Positions 10,590-20,951 are shown, counted from the first letter of the stretch. The stretch is DNA of 64,000 nucleotides from Leguminivora glycinivorella (GCF_023078275.1 NC_062991.1:4898001-4962000), one strand, 5' to 3'. Numbers and translations are program-made. Notes: generated by a model from the letters alone, not told the origin.

Positions 10590-11045
10590 TGTAGGGTGGC
10601 TGGAATAAGACGCCAAGTAGGAACCAGTTGTTTATTGGTTTAACTTCCAATATTACAAATAATCATCATACAAGTGGAGTACCTAGCTAAACATGAGTTG
10701 AAGGTCCTCAGGGACGACCACTGCAAGACCAACGGCCAACCGATTATGAAGCTTATGGGCGGTCCGTGTAGACGGTCTCGACCCGTGCTTCATTTGTTGG
10801 TTGGACTTGGGGCATAGCAGAGGCCGTCTCCCAAGCTAGACCACTAGCTAACAACTGACTGATCGGCGGCCGCGCGGCGCCTTTTATTACGGTTTCCCCG
10901 CCGCCTGCGCTGCCTGCGCCGCTCGGAGTACTTCGCGCGCGCTCGGGCCGGTCGATCCGCTGAGCGCGACGGGTGATGGTGTGCGAGCGAGAAAGTATTC
11001 GAGCCCGCGCGCTCGTGCGTGGTAATGTTATTCTGTCTCGCTACA
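10590..11045 (-). repeat. 5' LTR of the non-autonomous element
   Basis: 456 bp, near-identical to 9328-9783. It is followed by the CATT target duplicate. Confidence 0.85.
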
Positions 11046-11159
11046 CATTTATTTTGTTATCATTCTACGAAGCGTGTTGCTCGTTCCTACAGCTATATGA
11101 ATTAACATAATTACGAGTATACAATATACATTATACACTAAGCTCACGCCCGTATTCCC

Positions 11160-11605
11160 AAAATACGAGTAAGAAATCAGTGTCAGTGCCACCCCGACGC
11201 AATTTTGGTATTTTACTAATGCTCAGAAGGTTTGCCAGAGGGCGATGGAGCGCAGCATCCTTGGTGTCAAACTGACTGACAGGATTAGAAACTCCATCTT
11301 GCGCTCCAAAACCAAAGTAGCCGACCCACCAAACCACACCAAACCAAACCAAACCAAAGTAGCCCTGACTTAAATGGGACTGGGCTGGACACATCTGCCA
11401 CATGCCAAACGACCTGTGGGCCAAGAAAAGTACCGAGTGGACACTAAACATAGTGCGGCGTGACGGCAGACCGCGAAGGAGATGGTGGCACGATCTTGAC
11501 GTCTTTCGAAAAGATTGGCCGAACATTGCCTTAAACCAAGAGGCGTGGAAGAAAGAGAGGGAGTCCTTCCCAGCAGTGGGACACAACAGGCTAACGAATA
11601 AATAA
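11160..11605 (+). pseudogene. RTE-like LINE polyprotein C-terminus, broken
   Basis: The plus strand encodes QKVCQRAMERSILGV and KLTDRIRNSILRSKTKVAD in one frame, a (ACCAA)n expansion at 11334-11362, then WAGHICHMPNDLWAKKSTEW and GRPRRRWWHDLDVF to a stop at 11603-11605. The RAMERSxLG...RxKTKV...WAGH...GRPxxRW order is the hallmark of the region after the reverse transcriptase in RTE-type LINEs. The microsatellite breaks the frame and replaces part of the TKVxD-to-WAGH linker. Reverse transcriptase and endonuclease are absent, so it is a 5'-truncated dead copy. Confidence 0.7.
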
Positions 11606-11609
11606 ATGT

Positions 11610-11672
11610 GGTATTGCAGTGACAGGTTGCTAGCACATCGCCCACATTACGTGGTGAAATTCTTAACGGATC
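11610..11672 (-). repeat. Short fragment of the ACAGGTTGCCAGC repeat
   Basis: CAGTGACAGGTTGCTAGC and GGTGAAATTCTTAAC are degraded phrases of the repeat at 49846-50098 and 17776-18028. Confidence 0.45.
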
Positions 11673-11721
11673 AGTACACGGTGTACATGTACAATTGTAC
11701 ATGGGTCATATATGGCGAAAG

Positions 11722-11858
11722 AAATGGTACATTACGATACAAGTGTGGAAAAAAAGAAATTCGAAATTAGTGGCGACAAATTAAAACACGGCCGAATTTA
11801 AAGCCACTCGTTTCGAACTTCCTCTTTTCCGCACTTGTATCTTAACGGTTTATTTTTG
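11722..11858. mobile_element. Palindromic MITE, GATACAAGTGCGGAAAAG family
   Basis: TACGATACAAGTGTGGAAAA on the left is inverted as TTTTCCGCACTTGTATC on the right. Related pieces lie at 38280-38475 and 48290-48355. Confidence 0.5.
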
Positions 11859-11999
11859 CGATTTATAATACAAAAAATATCTATCTAACCCAGTTTCGTA
11901 TAACCCAAAAGCCCAAAGGCGAAAAAGAGCACCTGAACTCTGTAATTACAGTCTCTAATTAATAAGGACAGTTCACAACTTGATCGCAAAGTCCGTGGG

Positions 12000-12386
12000 T
12001 AAGGATTGTCCGGTCCGGATCTGGTTATCCGGCCTAATCTGGATCTGTTGGACCGGATTCCCTAAACTGTAAAGTCCTTACTAATATATAATTATAAATA
12101 GTATATCATATAATATCATGTATATAATACTTAGTGAGATTTTATAAACAATAACAAATACATTACACTTTTTACTGACATGTTTTATTTTATTGTTAAA
12201 CACTCCATCGTAGGCCACGTCTTTGCCTTTGGCTAGTCTGTGGCCGAGAGTAAGCCCACTTTATGGTAAAAAAAAAGTTAAAATGTTCAACAACACACAT
12301 CGACAACTGGATCCGGTCTAGCCCGATCCGGCCGGACAAAGGTCGAAATCCGGCCGAATTAAAAATAATCCGGTCAGCAATCCCTA
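12000..12386. mobile_element. MITE with CCGG-rich inverted ends, possibly hAT-type
   Basis: The left end TAAGGATTGTCCGGTCCGGA pairs with the right end whose complement reads TAGGGATTGCTGACCGGAT. GGCCGGAT words are spread near both ends. Flanking 8-mers TCCGTGGG and CTCGCGGG share 5 of 8 bases, a weak hAT-style target duplication. Interior AT-rich, no ORF. Confidence 0.45.
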
Positions 12387-12989
12387 CTCGCGGGATTTGG
12401 GACCCCGTAATGACAAGTCAAAATGGGTGCGATTATACCTTCAAGTTTCATTGTTGGGTTTTTAACTTTTTAGGCTAATCAAAGGGGAAAAAAGTTTAAA
12501 AAAGTTAAAATAGGTTGTTTTTCAAATTATGAAGATGAATCGTATTTATTTACCTGAGAAAATGTCCTCATTGAAACTTAGCAATAAGCATACTTACAAC
12601 TTAATATAGATAGTCAATCAGTTCGTTGGACAAATTTATAAATTATCATTTTACTAATGAAATAAAACTATGGAAACGGATTAAATCGCGTATAATGAAT
12701 TTAAAATACATCCCGACGTTTCGAACTCTTTACAGCGTTCGTGGTCAACGGGTGACTGAGGAAAAATTAAAATGTGCAAAAGCTACCCACTTACAAGAAA
12801 TATTAACGAACCATGACCACAAATAATCTAGATTTCTAAGGCAGGTTCACACACTATTAATAAAGCTAGTTATACAATATTCAAAAAATTTTTACCATTA
12901 CTCTGTTAAAAAATAATTAACCAATTAATCTACACAAAATTGACAAAGAAACAAACTGCAAATGTCCAACACCATACAACACAAATGCC
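12387..12989. other. No intact gene; probable Penelope 3' flank
   Basis: CATCCCGACGTTTCGAACTC then TTTACAGCGTTCGTGGTCA at about 12709 is reminiscent of the CCCGATATTTCGACGCAGTT word next to the Penelope copy at 41960. It lies 3' of the minus-strand endonuclease, so it is probably part of that element. Confidence 0.35.
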
Positions 12990-13556
12990 TCACAGCCTTC
13001 GTCGTGCTTGTTCCATTATCAGATGTACTACTGGATCCCAAGCCGGTGGTAAAGTAAAGCCATCCTCTCTATTAAAGTTTGGATATTTCTTGATCTCAAT
13101 GGCCTCTCGCAACATTCTGGGTATATATCGCTTCTCCTTAGCGAGAACTAGAAGCTTGTCAAACTTTATAGCATGATTGACTTTATCCATGACATGTTCA
13201 GAGACTGCAGACCTTTGCCGACGGTGCTTGACATCCGCTATGTGTTCCTTCACCCGTGTGGAAATGCTTCGTTTCGTCTGTCCCACATATGACAGGCCGC
13301 ACTCACAGTCTAGCCTGTACACTCCCGCGCTTTGTAGAGGAGTTTGACATTTCACAGGCCTCAGGAATTGGGACATCTTCTTCATAGGCTTGAAATAAGT
13401 TTTAATAGAAGCCCGTTTCATGATGTGGCTGATCATATCTGTGACCCCTCTAACAAAAGGGAGAATTGCAGGCCGGCGCTCGACTGTAGGGATCTTATTA
13501 GGGGTTTTTATTTCATGAGTAACTATCGCGGTAACCGAAGACAATATTATATCATT
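12990..13556 (-). pseudogene. Penelope-like element, GIY-YIG endonuclease domain (copy 1, 5'-truncated)
   Basis: The minus-strand frame reads LPFVRGVTDMI...GVYRLDCECGLSYVGQTKR...RVKEHI...YIPRMLREAIEIKKYPNFNREDG. GVY and YVG are the GIY and YIG half-motifs. The following R and the REAIEIxKxxNFNREDG block are the conserved C-terminal parts of Penelope endonucleases. CxCG just before YVGQTKR is the usual cysteine pair. The endonuclease nicks target DNA in the intact element; here the reverse transcriptase is missing, cut off at about 13556. The domain itself is open over 184 codons. It clearly belongs to another subfamily than the copy at 38.6-42 kb. Confidence 0.8.
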
Positions 13557-13767
13557 TTACTAATTACTTGAACTGCTTGAACAGAAATCTAAAAAAAAAG
13601 TCAGTATCTAAATGGACGTTTTTGCACAATAAAAATAGTATTTATCGAATATATACATATTTTCCATATTAAACTGTATGTCGTCATATTAGTTCTAACG
13701 ACCGTCGTTAATATTGGACATCTGTTACATTTATACAAGCAATTTTTGTATATTTTCATACGTGCGA

Positions 13768-13852
13768 GCCGCACGTAGCTCAGTCGTAAGTGCGTTGGTC
13801 TAATAATCGCATACACAGGTGTCAGGGTTCAAATCCCGGTCAGAAATAAAGT
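13768..13852 (+). repeat. tRNA-like sequence / SINE head
   Basis: ACGTAGCTCAGTCGTAAG resembles an A box and GGGTTCAAATCCCGG a B box, 60 bp apart, followed by T9. The acceptor ends do not pair, so this is not a working tRNA gene. It is either a SINE head or a tRNA pseudogene. Confidence 0.5.
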
Positions 13853-13971
13853 TTTTTTTTTACAATAAAATAGAACCCAGGTCGCCCAGGTACTGCCCAT
13901 AACATGACGTGTATTTATGACAATCAGCGCCCCTCTGTCACTGTAGCGTCTGTAGCCAATAAGCCTTACGG

Positions 13972-14112
13972 CTCAGCCACGACATTGGTCTAAGCGCGAC
14001 AGCGGTGAGCGGCAGCCATACGTGCGAATGAAAAGTCCCATCGCTGTGTCTCGCTCCGATGTATGGCCGCCGCTCACCGCTGTCGCGCTTAGACCAATGT
14101 CGTGGCTAAGCC
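13972..14112. mobile_element. Palindromic repeat, ~50-bp arms
   Basis: CACGACATTGGTCTAAGCGC and GACAGCGGTGAGCGGC on the left are inverted as GCCGCTCACCGCTGTC and GCGCTTAGACCAATGTCGTG on the right, with a ~40-bp loop. Confidence 0.75.
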
Positions 14113-14448
14113 GGTAGTGTATGGCCTGAGTCGCTCGTTGCGGAGCGTTCGGCGGGGCGTGCGGACTCAGGACACTTGTATGAGCTTCCATTGTTTGACA
14201 TGCACGCCGCACGCCCCGGGCCCCGCCCCGCTGCATGCTGAATATGAGCGTGCACTGTGGCCTAACACTTAGTTGCTTGGAAATACAACGCGTAAACCTA
14301 ATAAGGGCGAGAAATGAAACCAGGCATATAATTCAATAGTGTTATCATTAATTAAGAGGTGTTTTTGAGTTACTCTTAATTATCACCCCATAATGAATTT
14401 TTGAAAAATTTCCCAGCAGAAATGTACTGTAGACGTGGTTGCGATGAC

Positions 14449-14901
14449 CAGGGAGCGTACTTTTCGTGCCGATGACATCAATTTGACGTCACGTTCCATA
14501 TAGAATGATCACAAATTGTTTTATTGTTAATTATTAATCATTAGTCATCAATCATTTTAAGTTATGAATTTCTTTGCATGGTAATGAATGCAAGAAGGAT
14601 GGTGTGCTTTACGTTAGAGAGGAATTCTATTTTCTACGTATTTATTGTAATGTGTTGTTAACAATATTATTTAATTAAATTTATGTATAAAAACAAATCA
14701 TATAATTTTATTCAAGTTTCACATTTCAAGTAGGTATTATTTATGCCACATGTAAATGGACTACTGTATTTGAAGTAATTTGTCCACGATTAAAATGATT
14801 GACGACTAATGATTAATAATTTACAATAAAACTATTTGGGATCACCCTATATGGAGCGTGACGTCAGATTGATGTCATCGGCATGAAAAGTACGCTCCCT
14901 G
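14449..14901. mobile_element. hAT-type MITE with 8-bp target duplication
   Basis: The left end CAGGGAGCGTACTTTTC is inverted exactly at the right (GAAAAGTACGCTCCCTG). Pairing continues through GACATCAATTTGACGTCAC and again through TTATTAATCATTAGTC. The target site GCGATGAC is duplicated at 14441-14448 and 14902-14909. CAGGG ends plus an 8-bp duplication define hAT-type mobilisation. There is no transposase, so it is non-autonomous. 453 bp long. Confidence 0.85.
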
Positions 14902-14909
14902 GCGATGAC

Positions 14910-15498
14910 AATCAATGACAACTGTCAACGAGCGTTAAGCGCGAGTGTGTTTGCATTACGTTGCGGGCCGAATTAATTTGTATGGATAAAAAAAATATTT
15001 CAATTTTAAGTAAAACTTATCTAATTCCATTTTTTATGTCCTATACTCACCACCGTTAAGAGGTTCGCCCGTATTAGGTTTACACCCTGTATATTATTTT
15101 CATTAAGAAATTCGACCTAACTTATTAGTTTAAGGCACTTGTTTTGTTTTGAGCCAAACTTATATTAACTTCTTCAAGGTCGGATCCCAGAGTTCAATAT
15201 TAATCAGTACCTTCAAGTTTGTGAACCGAAGTTTAAATTAATTATTAAGGTACCCTGATAAGGGTCTGGGATGGAAGAAATGATATTTGCAAATTCTGAG
15301 TATTTGTAGCCTTAGGTCTATAAATTCTGTAATACCTAAGGATATGCTTTTAGATTACATTAGAAAAGTCTAGAACATGTAGATTTTTTTATTGTATGTA
15401 CACGAAGTGCGAATTATTTTTCTTTCATATTTCCATCACAGAAACTCATGAAGGCGTCATGCTATTTCAGTCAGTCTCAGTAGGTACTAAGGTTAAAT
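14910..15498. other. No gene seen
   Basis: AT-rich; nothing recognised. Confidence 0.3.
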
Positions 15499-16051
15499 AA
15501 AAACCGGCCAAGAGCGTGTCGGGCCACGCTCAGTGTAGGGTTCCGTAGTTTTCCGTATTTTTCTCAAAAACTACTGAACCTATCAAGTTCAAAACAATTT
15601 TCCTAGAAAGTCTTTATAAAGTTCTACTTTTATGATTTTTTTCATATTTTTTAAACTTATGGTTCAAAAGTTAAGGGGGGGACGCACTTTTTTTTCCTTT
15701 AGGAGCGATTATTTCCGAAAATATTAATATTATCAAAAAACGATCTTAGTAAACCCTTATTCATTTTTAAATACCTATCCAACAATATATCACACGTTGG
15801 TGTTAGAATGAAAAAAAATATCAGCCCCCACTTTACATGTAGGGGGGGTACCCTAATAAAACATTTTTTTCCATTTTTTATTTTTGCACTTTGTTGGCGT
15901 GATTGATATACATATTGGTACCAAATTTCAGCTTTCTAGTGCTAACGGTTACTGAGATTATCCGCGGACGGACGGACGGACGGACGGACGGACGGACAGA
16001 CAGACATGGCGAAACTATAAGGGTTCCTAGTTGACTACGGAACCCTAAAAA
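15499..16051 (+). repeat. GGACGG-family interspersed repeat, full copy
   Basis: Begins AACCGGCCAAGAGCGTGTCG and AGTGTAGGGTTCCGTAG; carries the (GGAC)n run at about 15965-16000 followed by ACAGACAGACATGGCGAAAC; ends TTGACTACGGAACCCTAAAA. The terminal GGGTTCCGTAG / CTACGGAACCC words are inverted. Copies: 19141-19600 (minus), 54772-55322 (plus), and 5097-5936 (interrupted). Class unknown to me. Confidence 0.75.
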
Positions 16052-16065
16052 TGAAAATTAAATAT

Positions 16066-16306
16066 TGGGGGACACCTTACACAGATCAACCCAGCTCCAA
16101 ACTAAGCAAAGCTTGTAAGTACTATGAGTGCTAGGCGACGATGCCGATGATATACATATGTACATAGAAAACATCCATGACTCCGGAACAAATATCGTGC
16201 TCATCACTCATCACACAAATAAATGCCCTTACCAAAATTCGAACCCGGGACCGCGGCTTAACAGGCAGGGTCACTACTCACTACGCGCTAGGCCGTTTGG
16301 TCGTCT
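16066..16306 (-). mobile_element. tRNA-derived SINE, copy 1
   Basis: On the minus strand a tRNA-like head carries TAGCGCGTAGTGAGTAGTGA and a B box GGTCCCGGGTTCGAATTTTG, then AAGGGCATTTATTTGTGTGA and a body ending TTTGGAGCTGGGTTGATCTG. A near-identical copy is at 47667-47893. It is transcribed by RNA polymerase III and needs a LINE to move. Confidence 0.7.
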
Positions 16307-16539
16307 AACTTTAACCGAACTAGCATGACAAATAATACGCTCGCGTCCGACCAAACTATTATGAAATTTATGAACTACATCTGTATTTTTTTCTTTTTTT
16401 TTTAAATCTATATTTATTTTTCATATAAAAATATACAACTGTTTAGTTTTCCAGGCTTTTCACATATAAAAAAGGGAGTGGAAGGATCAGTTGGAAAAAG
16501 ACGGACTTTTCTCGACCAAATCGGGTAAATATTGCAAAA

Positions 16540-16672
16540 AGGCCAGTGTGCGTACCGAACGCACAAACGCTCACGAAACGCTCACGATAATATCTCTTTC
16601 GTAGCTATCTATCTCTATCCTCTTGCGTATTGGCGCGACAGAGCCAGACTATATTTCTGTGGCGTCAGAAGT
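16540..16672. mobile_element. Palindromic MITE, GCTCACGAAACG family, copy 2 (partial)
   Basis: GCACAAACGCTCACGAAACG, then CTATCTATCTCTATCCTCTT and GACAGAGCCAGACTATATTT. One arm only. Confidence 0.55.
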
Positions 16673-16803
16673 ACTCGAAACCGACGACCATGTATGAGAA
16701 CCTTATGAAATTGCGTGAACCGAAAGTGGTTTGTCAGGATAGTAGCAAATGGAAATTGGAGATCACTGCTTACCCCTCTGGGACAAAGGCGTGATTTTAT
16801 GCA

Positions 16804-17042
16804 TCCATACTTACTAATATTATAAATGGGAAAGTGTGTCTGTTTGTTTGTACGTCTTTCACGGCAAAACGGAGCGACGCATTGACGTGATTTTTTAAGT
16901 CACTTGAAGTTGTGGAGAGTGACGTAGGCTACTTTTTGTCTCTTTCTAACCCTCCACTTTTCTAAAATGGGGGGTGGAAGTTTGTATGGAGCATTCCGCA
17001 ATTCGAGAATTCAACGCGAGCGAAGCCGCGGGCAAAAGCAAG
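16804..17042 (+). mobile_element. Helitron-like non-autonomous element, copy 2
   Basis: TCCATACTTACTAATATTAT to GCGAAGCCGCGGGCAAAAGCAAG. The terminal CTAG is mutated to CAAG. Confidence 0.55.
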
Positions 17043-17330
17043 TATATTATCAATGACTTATGGCAAAGAGGACCGAGTATTATAGAGAATTACTGACACA
17101 AGCTTAAAACTTTTGAACCTCCGTTTTGACAATTTGGCCCATATTCTTAGCTTGATATGTGTTAAAATGTCAAATATTAATATTAGCGCCATCTAGCCGA
17201 GCGTACCCCAAAGGTGTATCGCCATCTAGCTCACCGTACCTTTTTATGTATGGTATCGGGGTACGTTTTTTTCTTAGACTTTATCGGTCTCTACGAAGTT
17301 ATATAGGTCTTTGCTTATGGTAAAACCCAC
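17043..17330. other. No repeat recognised; probable intron of the minus-strand gene
   Basis: GCGCCATCTAGCCGAGCG and ATCGCCATCTAGCTCACC repeat weakly at about 17188 and 17220. It starts with the donor GTGGGT of the exon on the minus strand (17330-17325). Confidence 0.35.
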
Positions 17331-17523
17331 CTCCATCTTCAGGGATGTTGAGCAGCTTCTTCGCGCCCGGACTCGGGCCGCGGACCGCCGACAGCGCCCT
17401 CTGCAGAGTCTCGCTCATCTGCTTCGCGGCCCCGCACTGCAGGAGCAGCGCTAGCACGACGCACCGCACCATGCAACGGCCCATCTCGCATGCATGGACT
17501 AGCGGCTCATGCTAGGCTGGCAT
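17331..17523 (-). CDS. Probable host exon: first coding exon of a secreted or membrane protein
   Basis: The open frame starting at ATG 17484 encodes MGRCMVRCVVLALLLQCGAA followed by KQMSETLQRALSAVRG and KKLLNIPEDG. The first 20 residues look like a signal peptide: short basic start, VVLALLL core, small residues GAA at the probable cleavage site. The exon seems bounded by a splice acceptor (TTTTTTCAG before 17523) and a donor (GAG/GTGGGT, 17330-17325), leaving phase 1 after 51 codons. Its GC content is far above the flanks and it matches no repeat in the window. The mature part is unknown to me. Later exons would lie to the left, beyond or hidden in the window. Confidence 0.45.
17485..17523 (-). 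promoter_or_regulatory. 5' leader with two minimal upstream ORFs
   Basis: Between the acceptor and the main ATG there are two complete upstream frames, ATGCCAGCCTAG and ATGAGCCGCTAG (three codons plus stop each), and a further out-of-frame ATG overlapping the main start. If the exon is real this would limit translation of the main frame. Confidence 0.35.
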
Positions 17524-17775
17524 CTGAAAAAATGGAAACATAGGTTAAAATCTATAAACAAACAAACTCTCCCCAGCTGGCGAGAACTGGATGCAGGTGG
17601 CAATGGACCGACAGGCCTGGAGAAATGGATTAATGGATGGCCGCGGATATATACATATAGAGATAGACTCCCTAGATAAAGCCTCCGCCACACATAAAGC
17701 GAATTCACGTGCAATATATGAAACAAGTCACACGTGTGGCGACGTACAGGTACAAAGTTGTATTTATGAAATACA

Positions 17776-18028
17776 AATCGTATTAGCCTGTGTGGTGACT
17801 GGTTAAGAATTTCACCACCCCCTTTCTTCCCGTGGGTGTCGTAGAAGGCGACTATGGGATATGGGTTAAATTGTGGCGTAGGCGAGAGGCTGGCAACCTG
17901 TCACTGCAATGTCACAGTTTCGTTTTAACCCCTTATTTGCCAAGAGTGGCACTTTTAGTAGTTTCATGTGTTCTGCCTACCCCTTTATGGGATACAGGCG
18001 TGATTGTATCTATGTATGTATGTATGTA
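17776..18028 (+). repeat. Interspersed repeat ending in (ATGT)n, LINE-3'-end type
   Basis: GGTTAAGAATTTCACCACCC, GTGGGTGTCGTAGAAGGCGA, GCGAGAGGCTGGCAACCTGT, TGCCAAGAGTGGCAC, ATGGGATACAGGCGTGATTG, then (TATG)n. Full inverted copy at 49846-50098; partial copies at 25735-25862, 51080-51150 and 21378-21430. The short-repeat tail suggests a target-primed element. Confidence 0.65.
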
Positions 18029-18038
18029 AATCTTATTC

Positions 18039-18355
18039 ATGTCACTTTACCACCACACATCCGAATCCGTAGGTGAGACCAAGGTACATCGTCTCCGCTG
18101 GCTTGGCCATCTCATAAGGATGGGTGAGGATCGGGCAGTCAAGAGGGCCTATCTGGGTTGTCCAACTAGACGCCGTCCCGCTGGCCATCCTAAATATCGT
18201 TGGGCGGATAGAGTGGAGGCAGATCTCCGTGAACTCGGCGTCAACGAGGGCTGGCGAGAGGTCGCACTGGACCGCCTAAAGTGGCGTGCTCTTGTGTTGG
18301 AGGCCAAGACTCACTTTGGGTCGTCGCGCCAACAAAGTAAGTAGTAAGTAATAGT
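18039..18355 (+). pseudogene. RTE-type LINE polyprotein C-terminus with (TAAG)n tail
   Basis: The frame to the stop at 18342-18344 encodes VHRLRWLGHLIRMGEDRAVK, GRRPAGHPKYRW-like RRRPAGHPKYRWADRVEADL, and LDRLKWRALVLEAKTHFG. RWLGHLxRM...RRxxGxPxxRW...R.KWR is the conserved tail of RTE-clade polyproteins. The coding end runs directly into GTAAGTAGTAAGTAATAG, the short-repeat tail typical of RTE 3' ends. About 90 codons of authentic sequence remain. The catalytic domains are lost through 5' truncation, at about 18065. Confidence 0.75.
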
Positions 18356-18914
18356 ACTAGGTACACATCAATCCCAATTGTACCTGAATTCCCGTAGATA
18401 GATATACCTTTTCAGCTAAAAGTTCATATGAAAATTAAATATGTTTAAGATTGCTAATATGTACTTGTACTCTATTTTTAAAATAACCTATGTATTTCAT
18501 ATGCAGATAAGCCATTTTTGAGATTATTATTTTAATGAGCTAATTACGAAAAGGTCGTATAAGTATTCTAAAGTTCAAGACTTAAAACATTTTGTAGTAA
18601 TACCTATCTGTATCTGTAGTTTATATTGATTTCTTGCCAATTAGGTCGCCTAGTTAGACTGTATATTTTTCTAAGCTACCAAAGCGTTTTATTCGTTTTT
18701 TTACTGGTTTGTTGATAGTCAAAATATACTGAAACGTGAGACATGATGAAATTGAAAATTGGAGAGAAAAACAAACTTTGTGAAGTTAGTATCTAGTCTG
18801 AATTTTGATAGATAAAATTCATCGTTAAAATAAATTCAAATTGTGAAAATATCACGGTTCGTTTTACAGATTATGGATTTTTAAAAAACGTCCATTATAC
18901 AGAAACAAATATGT
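18356..18914. other. No gene seen
   Basis: AT-rich, nothing recognised. Confidence 0.3.
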
Positions 18915-19015
18915 GTAATCAACACTCAAATAAATACTCATACTGAAATTCGAACCTCATCAGTCTTTCTTTACCTACCTACTACACCCACTAGGCCAGA
19001 CCGGTCGTCACACGT
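18915..19015 (-). mobile_element. Degenerate tRNA-derived SINE
   Basis: CACTCAAATAAATACTCATA, GAAATTCGAACCTCATC and CACTAGGCCAGACCGGTCGT parallel the head of the SINEs at 16066 and 47667 with many substitutions. Confidence 0.5.
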
Positions 19016-19140
19016 TGTTCATGCTCACACCAGGGTTCGAACCCAATACCATCAATTACAAGAGCCAGAGGGTTACTATCGACAAGGATAGGTCAATATT
19101 CAATAAACTTATGTAACATATACAATAGGCTACTTGACCC

Positions 19141-19600
19141 TTTTTAGGGTTCCGTAGTCAACTAGGAACCCTTATAGTTTCGCCATGTCTGTCTGTCCGT
19201 CCGTCCGTCCGTCCGTCCGTCCGCGCGGATAATCTCAGTAACCGTAAGCACTATAAAGCTGAAATTTGGTACCAATATGTATATCAATCACGCCAACAAA
19301 GTGCAAAAATAAAAAATGGAAAAAAATGTTTTATTAGGGTACCCCCCTACATGTTAAGTAGGGGCTGATATTTTTTTTCATTCAAACCTCAACGTGTGAT
19401 ATATTGTTGGATAGGTATTTAAAAATGAATAAGAGTTTACTAAGATCGTTTTTTGATAATATTTATATTTTCGGAAGTAATCGCTCCTAAAGGAAAAAAA
19501 GTGCGTCCGGCCCCCTGTAACTTTTGAACCATATGTTTAAAAAATATGAAAAAAATCACAAAAGTAGAACTTTAAAAGAACGGATAACTACATTAACCCT
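19141..19600 (-). repeat. GGACGG-family interspersed repeat, inverted copy
   Basis: Starts TTAGGGTTCCGTAGTCAACT, has (GTCC)n at 19196-19222, ACGTGTGATATATTGTTGG and CCTAAAGGAAAAAAAGTGCG. Its 5' end is lost near 19600. Confidence 0.75.
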
Positions 19601-20617
19601 ACATTGAGCGTTTAATGCTTTAAAGTAGAACTTTTAAAGTCTATCTTATAAATTATTAATTACTGTCCAATTAACCGAAAAAATATATCACCATATTTTA
19701 TTACGACTTGAAAACCGGCCGGTTTTTTTAAAGTATACTTTCACTTAATCAGGCAAAAACAACATTAGCCATGTTAATCTATAAATTGTCTGTGCATGAC
19801 GTCAATCGAATTGAACACAAAATTAGAGGCAAAAAGTATGAGGCATAAAGTTCATTATGTTAGTGATTGACTCGACATAAAGTAAACTTAGGTTCTATGA
19901 CGTCACTACATGGCTGACAGCGTTTTCGGTGGCCTTGGTGGCCAGCGACTTGGAAGACATGTGTGGATACAATGTAGTCCCACTAGGTTAAGTTAGGTTT
20001 AGTTTAGTTTTAATGTGTTTCTTTTTGTTTTGATAATTATTATTTGTATCTCTGTTTAAAACTCTCGGGTTTTTCGAGCCTGGTCATTTATAAGGCGTGC
20101 GTGGGGATATAGATCCAACACGTAGAGGCCATTTGGAGAGCTTTGATGTCATGTAGAACGCCTGCTGGAACCCATTCACGGGTATAGAATAGATACCCGT
20201 GAACCGGTTTCAGCAGGCATTGGACTATTGTAGAAAATGGAAAGAAACCTGTTCTATGGTTTAGATTTGGATGGAAATAAGACTGGGCTGTTGCTAAGAG
20301 TTCGGGACACCTACCATAACATTGTAATACAGTGTTATCGAGGCAGGCGGTGATTATTATAATTATTATAGCAAATAATTAAATAAAAAAGTAATATTTA
20401 CTCACATATGAATCATTGAAAGTCAAATAAAAACTTGCCAACAATATCAAACCATTTTAACTCATTTCTATTTTTCTCAAGATAGCTAGCTCTATTTACC
20501 GATATAGCTAATATTGACTTTCCCATCCAGGTCTTATCGTAGAGTCAACGGTTCAAGGAGAAAAACAAACTTATAAATAAATTGAACGTATTCTACTGTG
20601 ACTATTGATATATTTAC
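19601..20617. other. No gene; one hairpin
   Basis: CCTGCTGGAACCCATTCACG (20161) pairs with CGTGAACCGGTTTCAGCAGG (20217), a 26-bp stem with a 6-base loop. Otherwise unassigned. Confidence 0.4.
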
Positions 20618-20640
20618 CACCCCCTTTTCTGTAGGTGTCG

Positions 20641-20840
20641 TCACAGTATAATAAAGAGTACTATCGTACAGTATGGCCACTCCCGCTCCCCGCTGAAAGT
20701 GCCGCCCACCCCCTCTCGGTTACCTCACAGTTACCGCCTGTCAAAAACACGAACAGTCGACCTGTCATATTTCACTCATACAAGCATAGTACGCGTTCAC
20801 CTACACGAGCTACGACTGTGTGCTAGGAATGCGCCTCTTT
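20641..20840 (+). repeat. ~200-bp repeat, one of an inverted pair
   Basis: ATAATAAAGAGTACTATCGT, GTATGGCCACTCCCGCTCCC, ACAGTTACCGCCTGTC, ATACAAGCATAGTACGCGTT and AATGCGCCTCTTTCAATAT are all found inverted at 48566-48775, about 28 kb away. Confidence 0.7.
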
Positions 20841-20951
20841 CAATATACCTCTATTAGATCGCCAGTGTCAGAGGTGTGGTGTCGTATAGTAGGAGTCGAC
20901 TGGGGGATGTGAGTGCGACTGTAGTGTAGGTGATGGTCATAATTTACCTGG

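Larger units (their letters stand above)
9328..11045 (-). mobile_element. Non-autonomous LTR retrotransposon with tRNA-Lys-type primer site
   Basis: Two 456-bp direct repeats (9328-9783 and 10590-11045) enclose 806 bp without gag or pol. Each LTR begins TGTAG and ends CTACA. The flanks carry CATT at 9324-9327 and 11046-11049, a 4-bp target duplication. Read on the minus strand, TGGCGCCCAAC (10586-10576) lies 3 bases inside the 5' LTR and matches a tRNA-Lys-type primer-binding site. AGAGGGGAGAA next to the other LTR (9794-9784) is the polypurine tract. I saw only one LTR difference (about base 9577 against 10839). It must be mobilised in trans, probably by a gypsy-type element. Confidence 0.85.

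Noticed and set aside
13768..13852. Functional tRNA gene
   Set aside because: A and B boxes are present, but the acceptor and D arms do not pair. Treated as SINE or tRNA-like.
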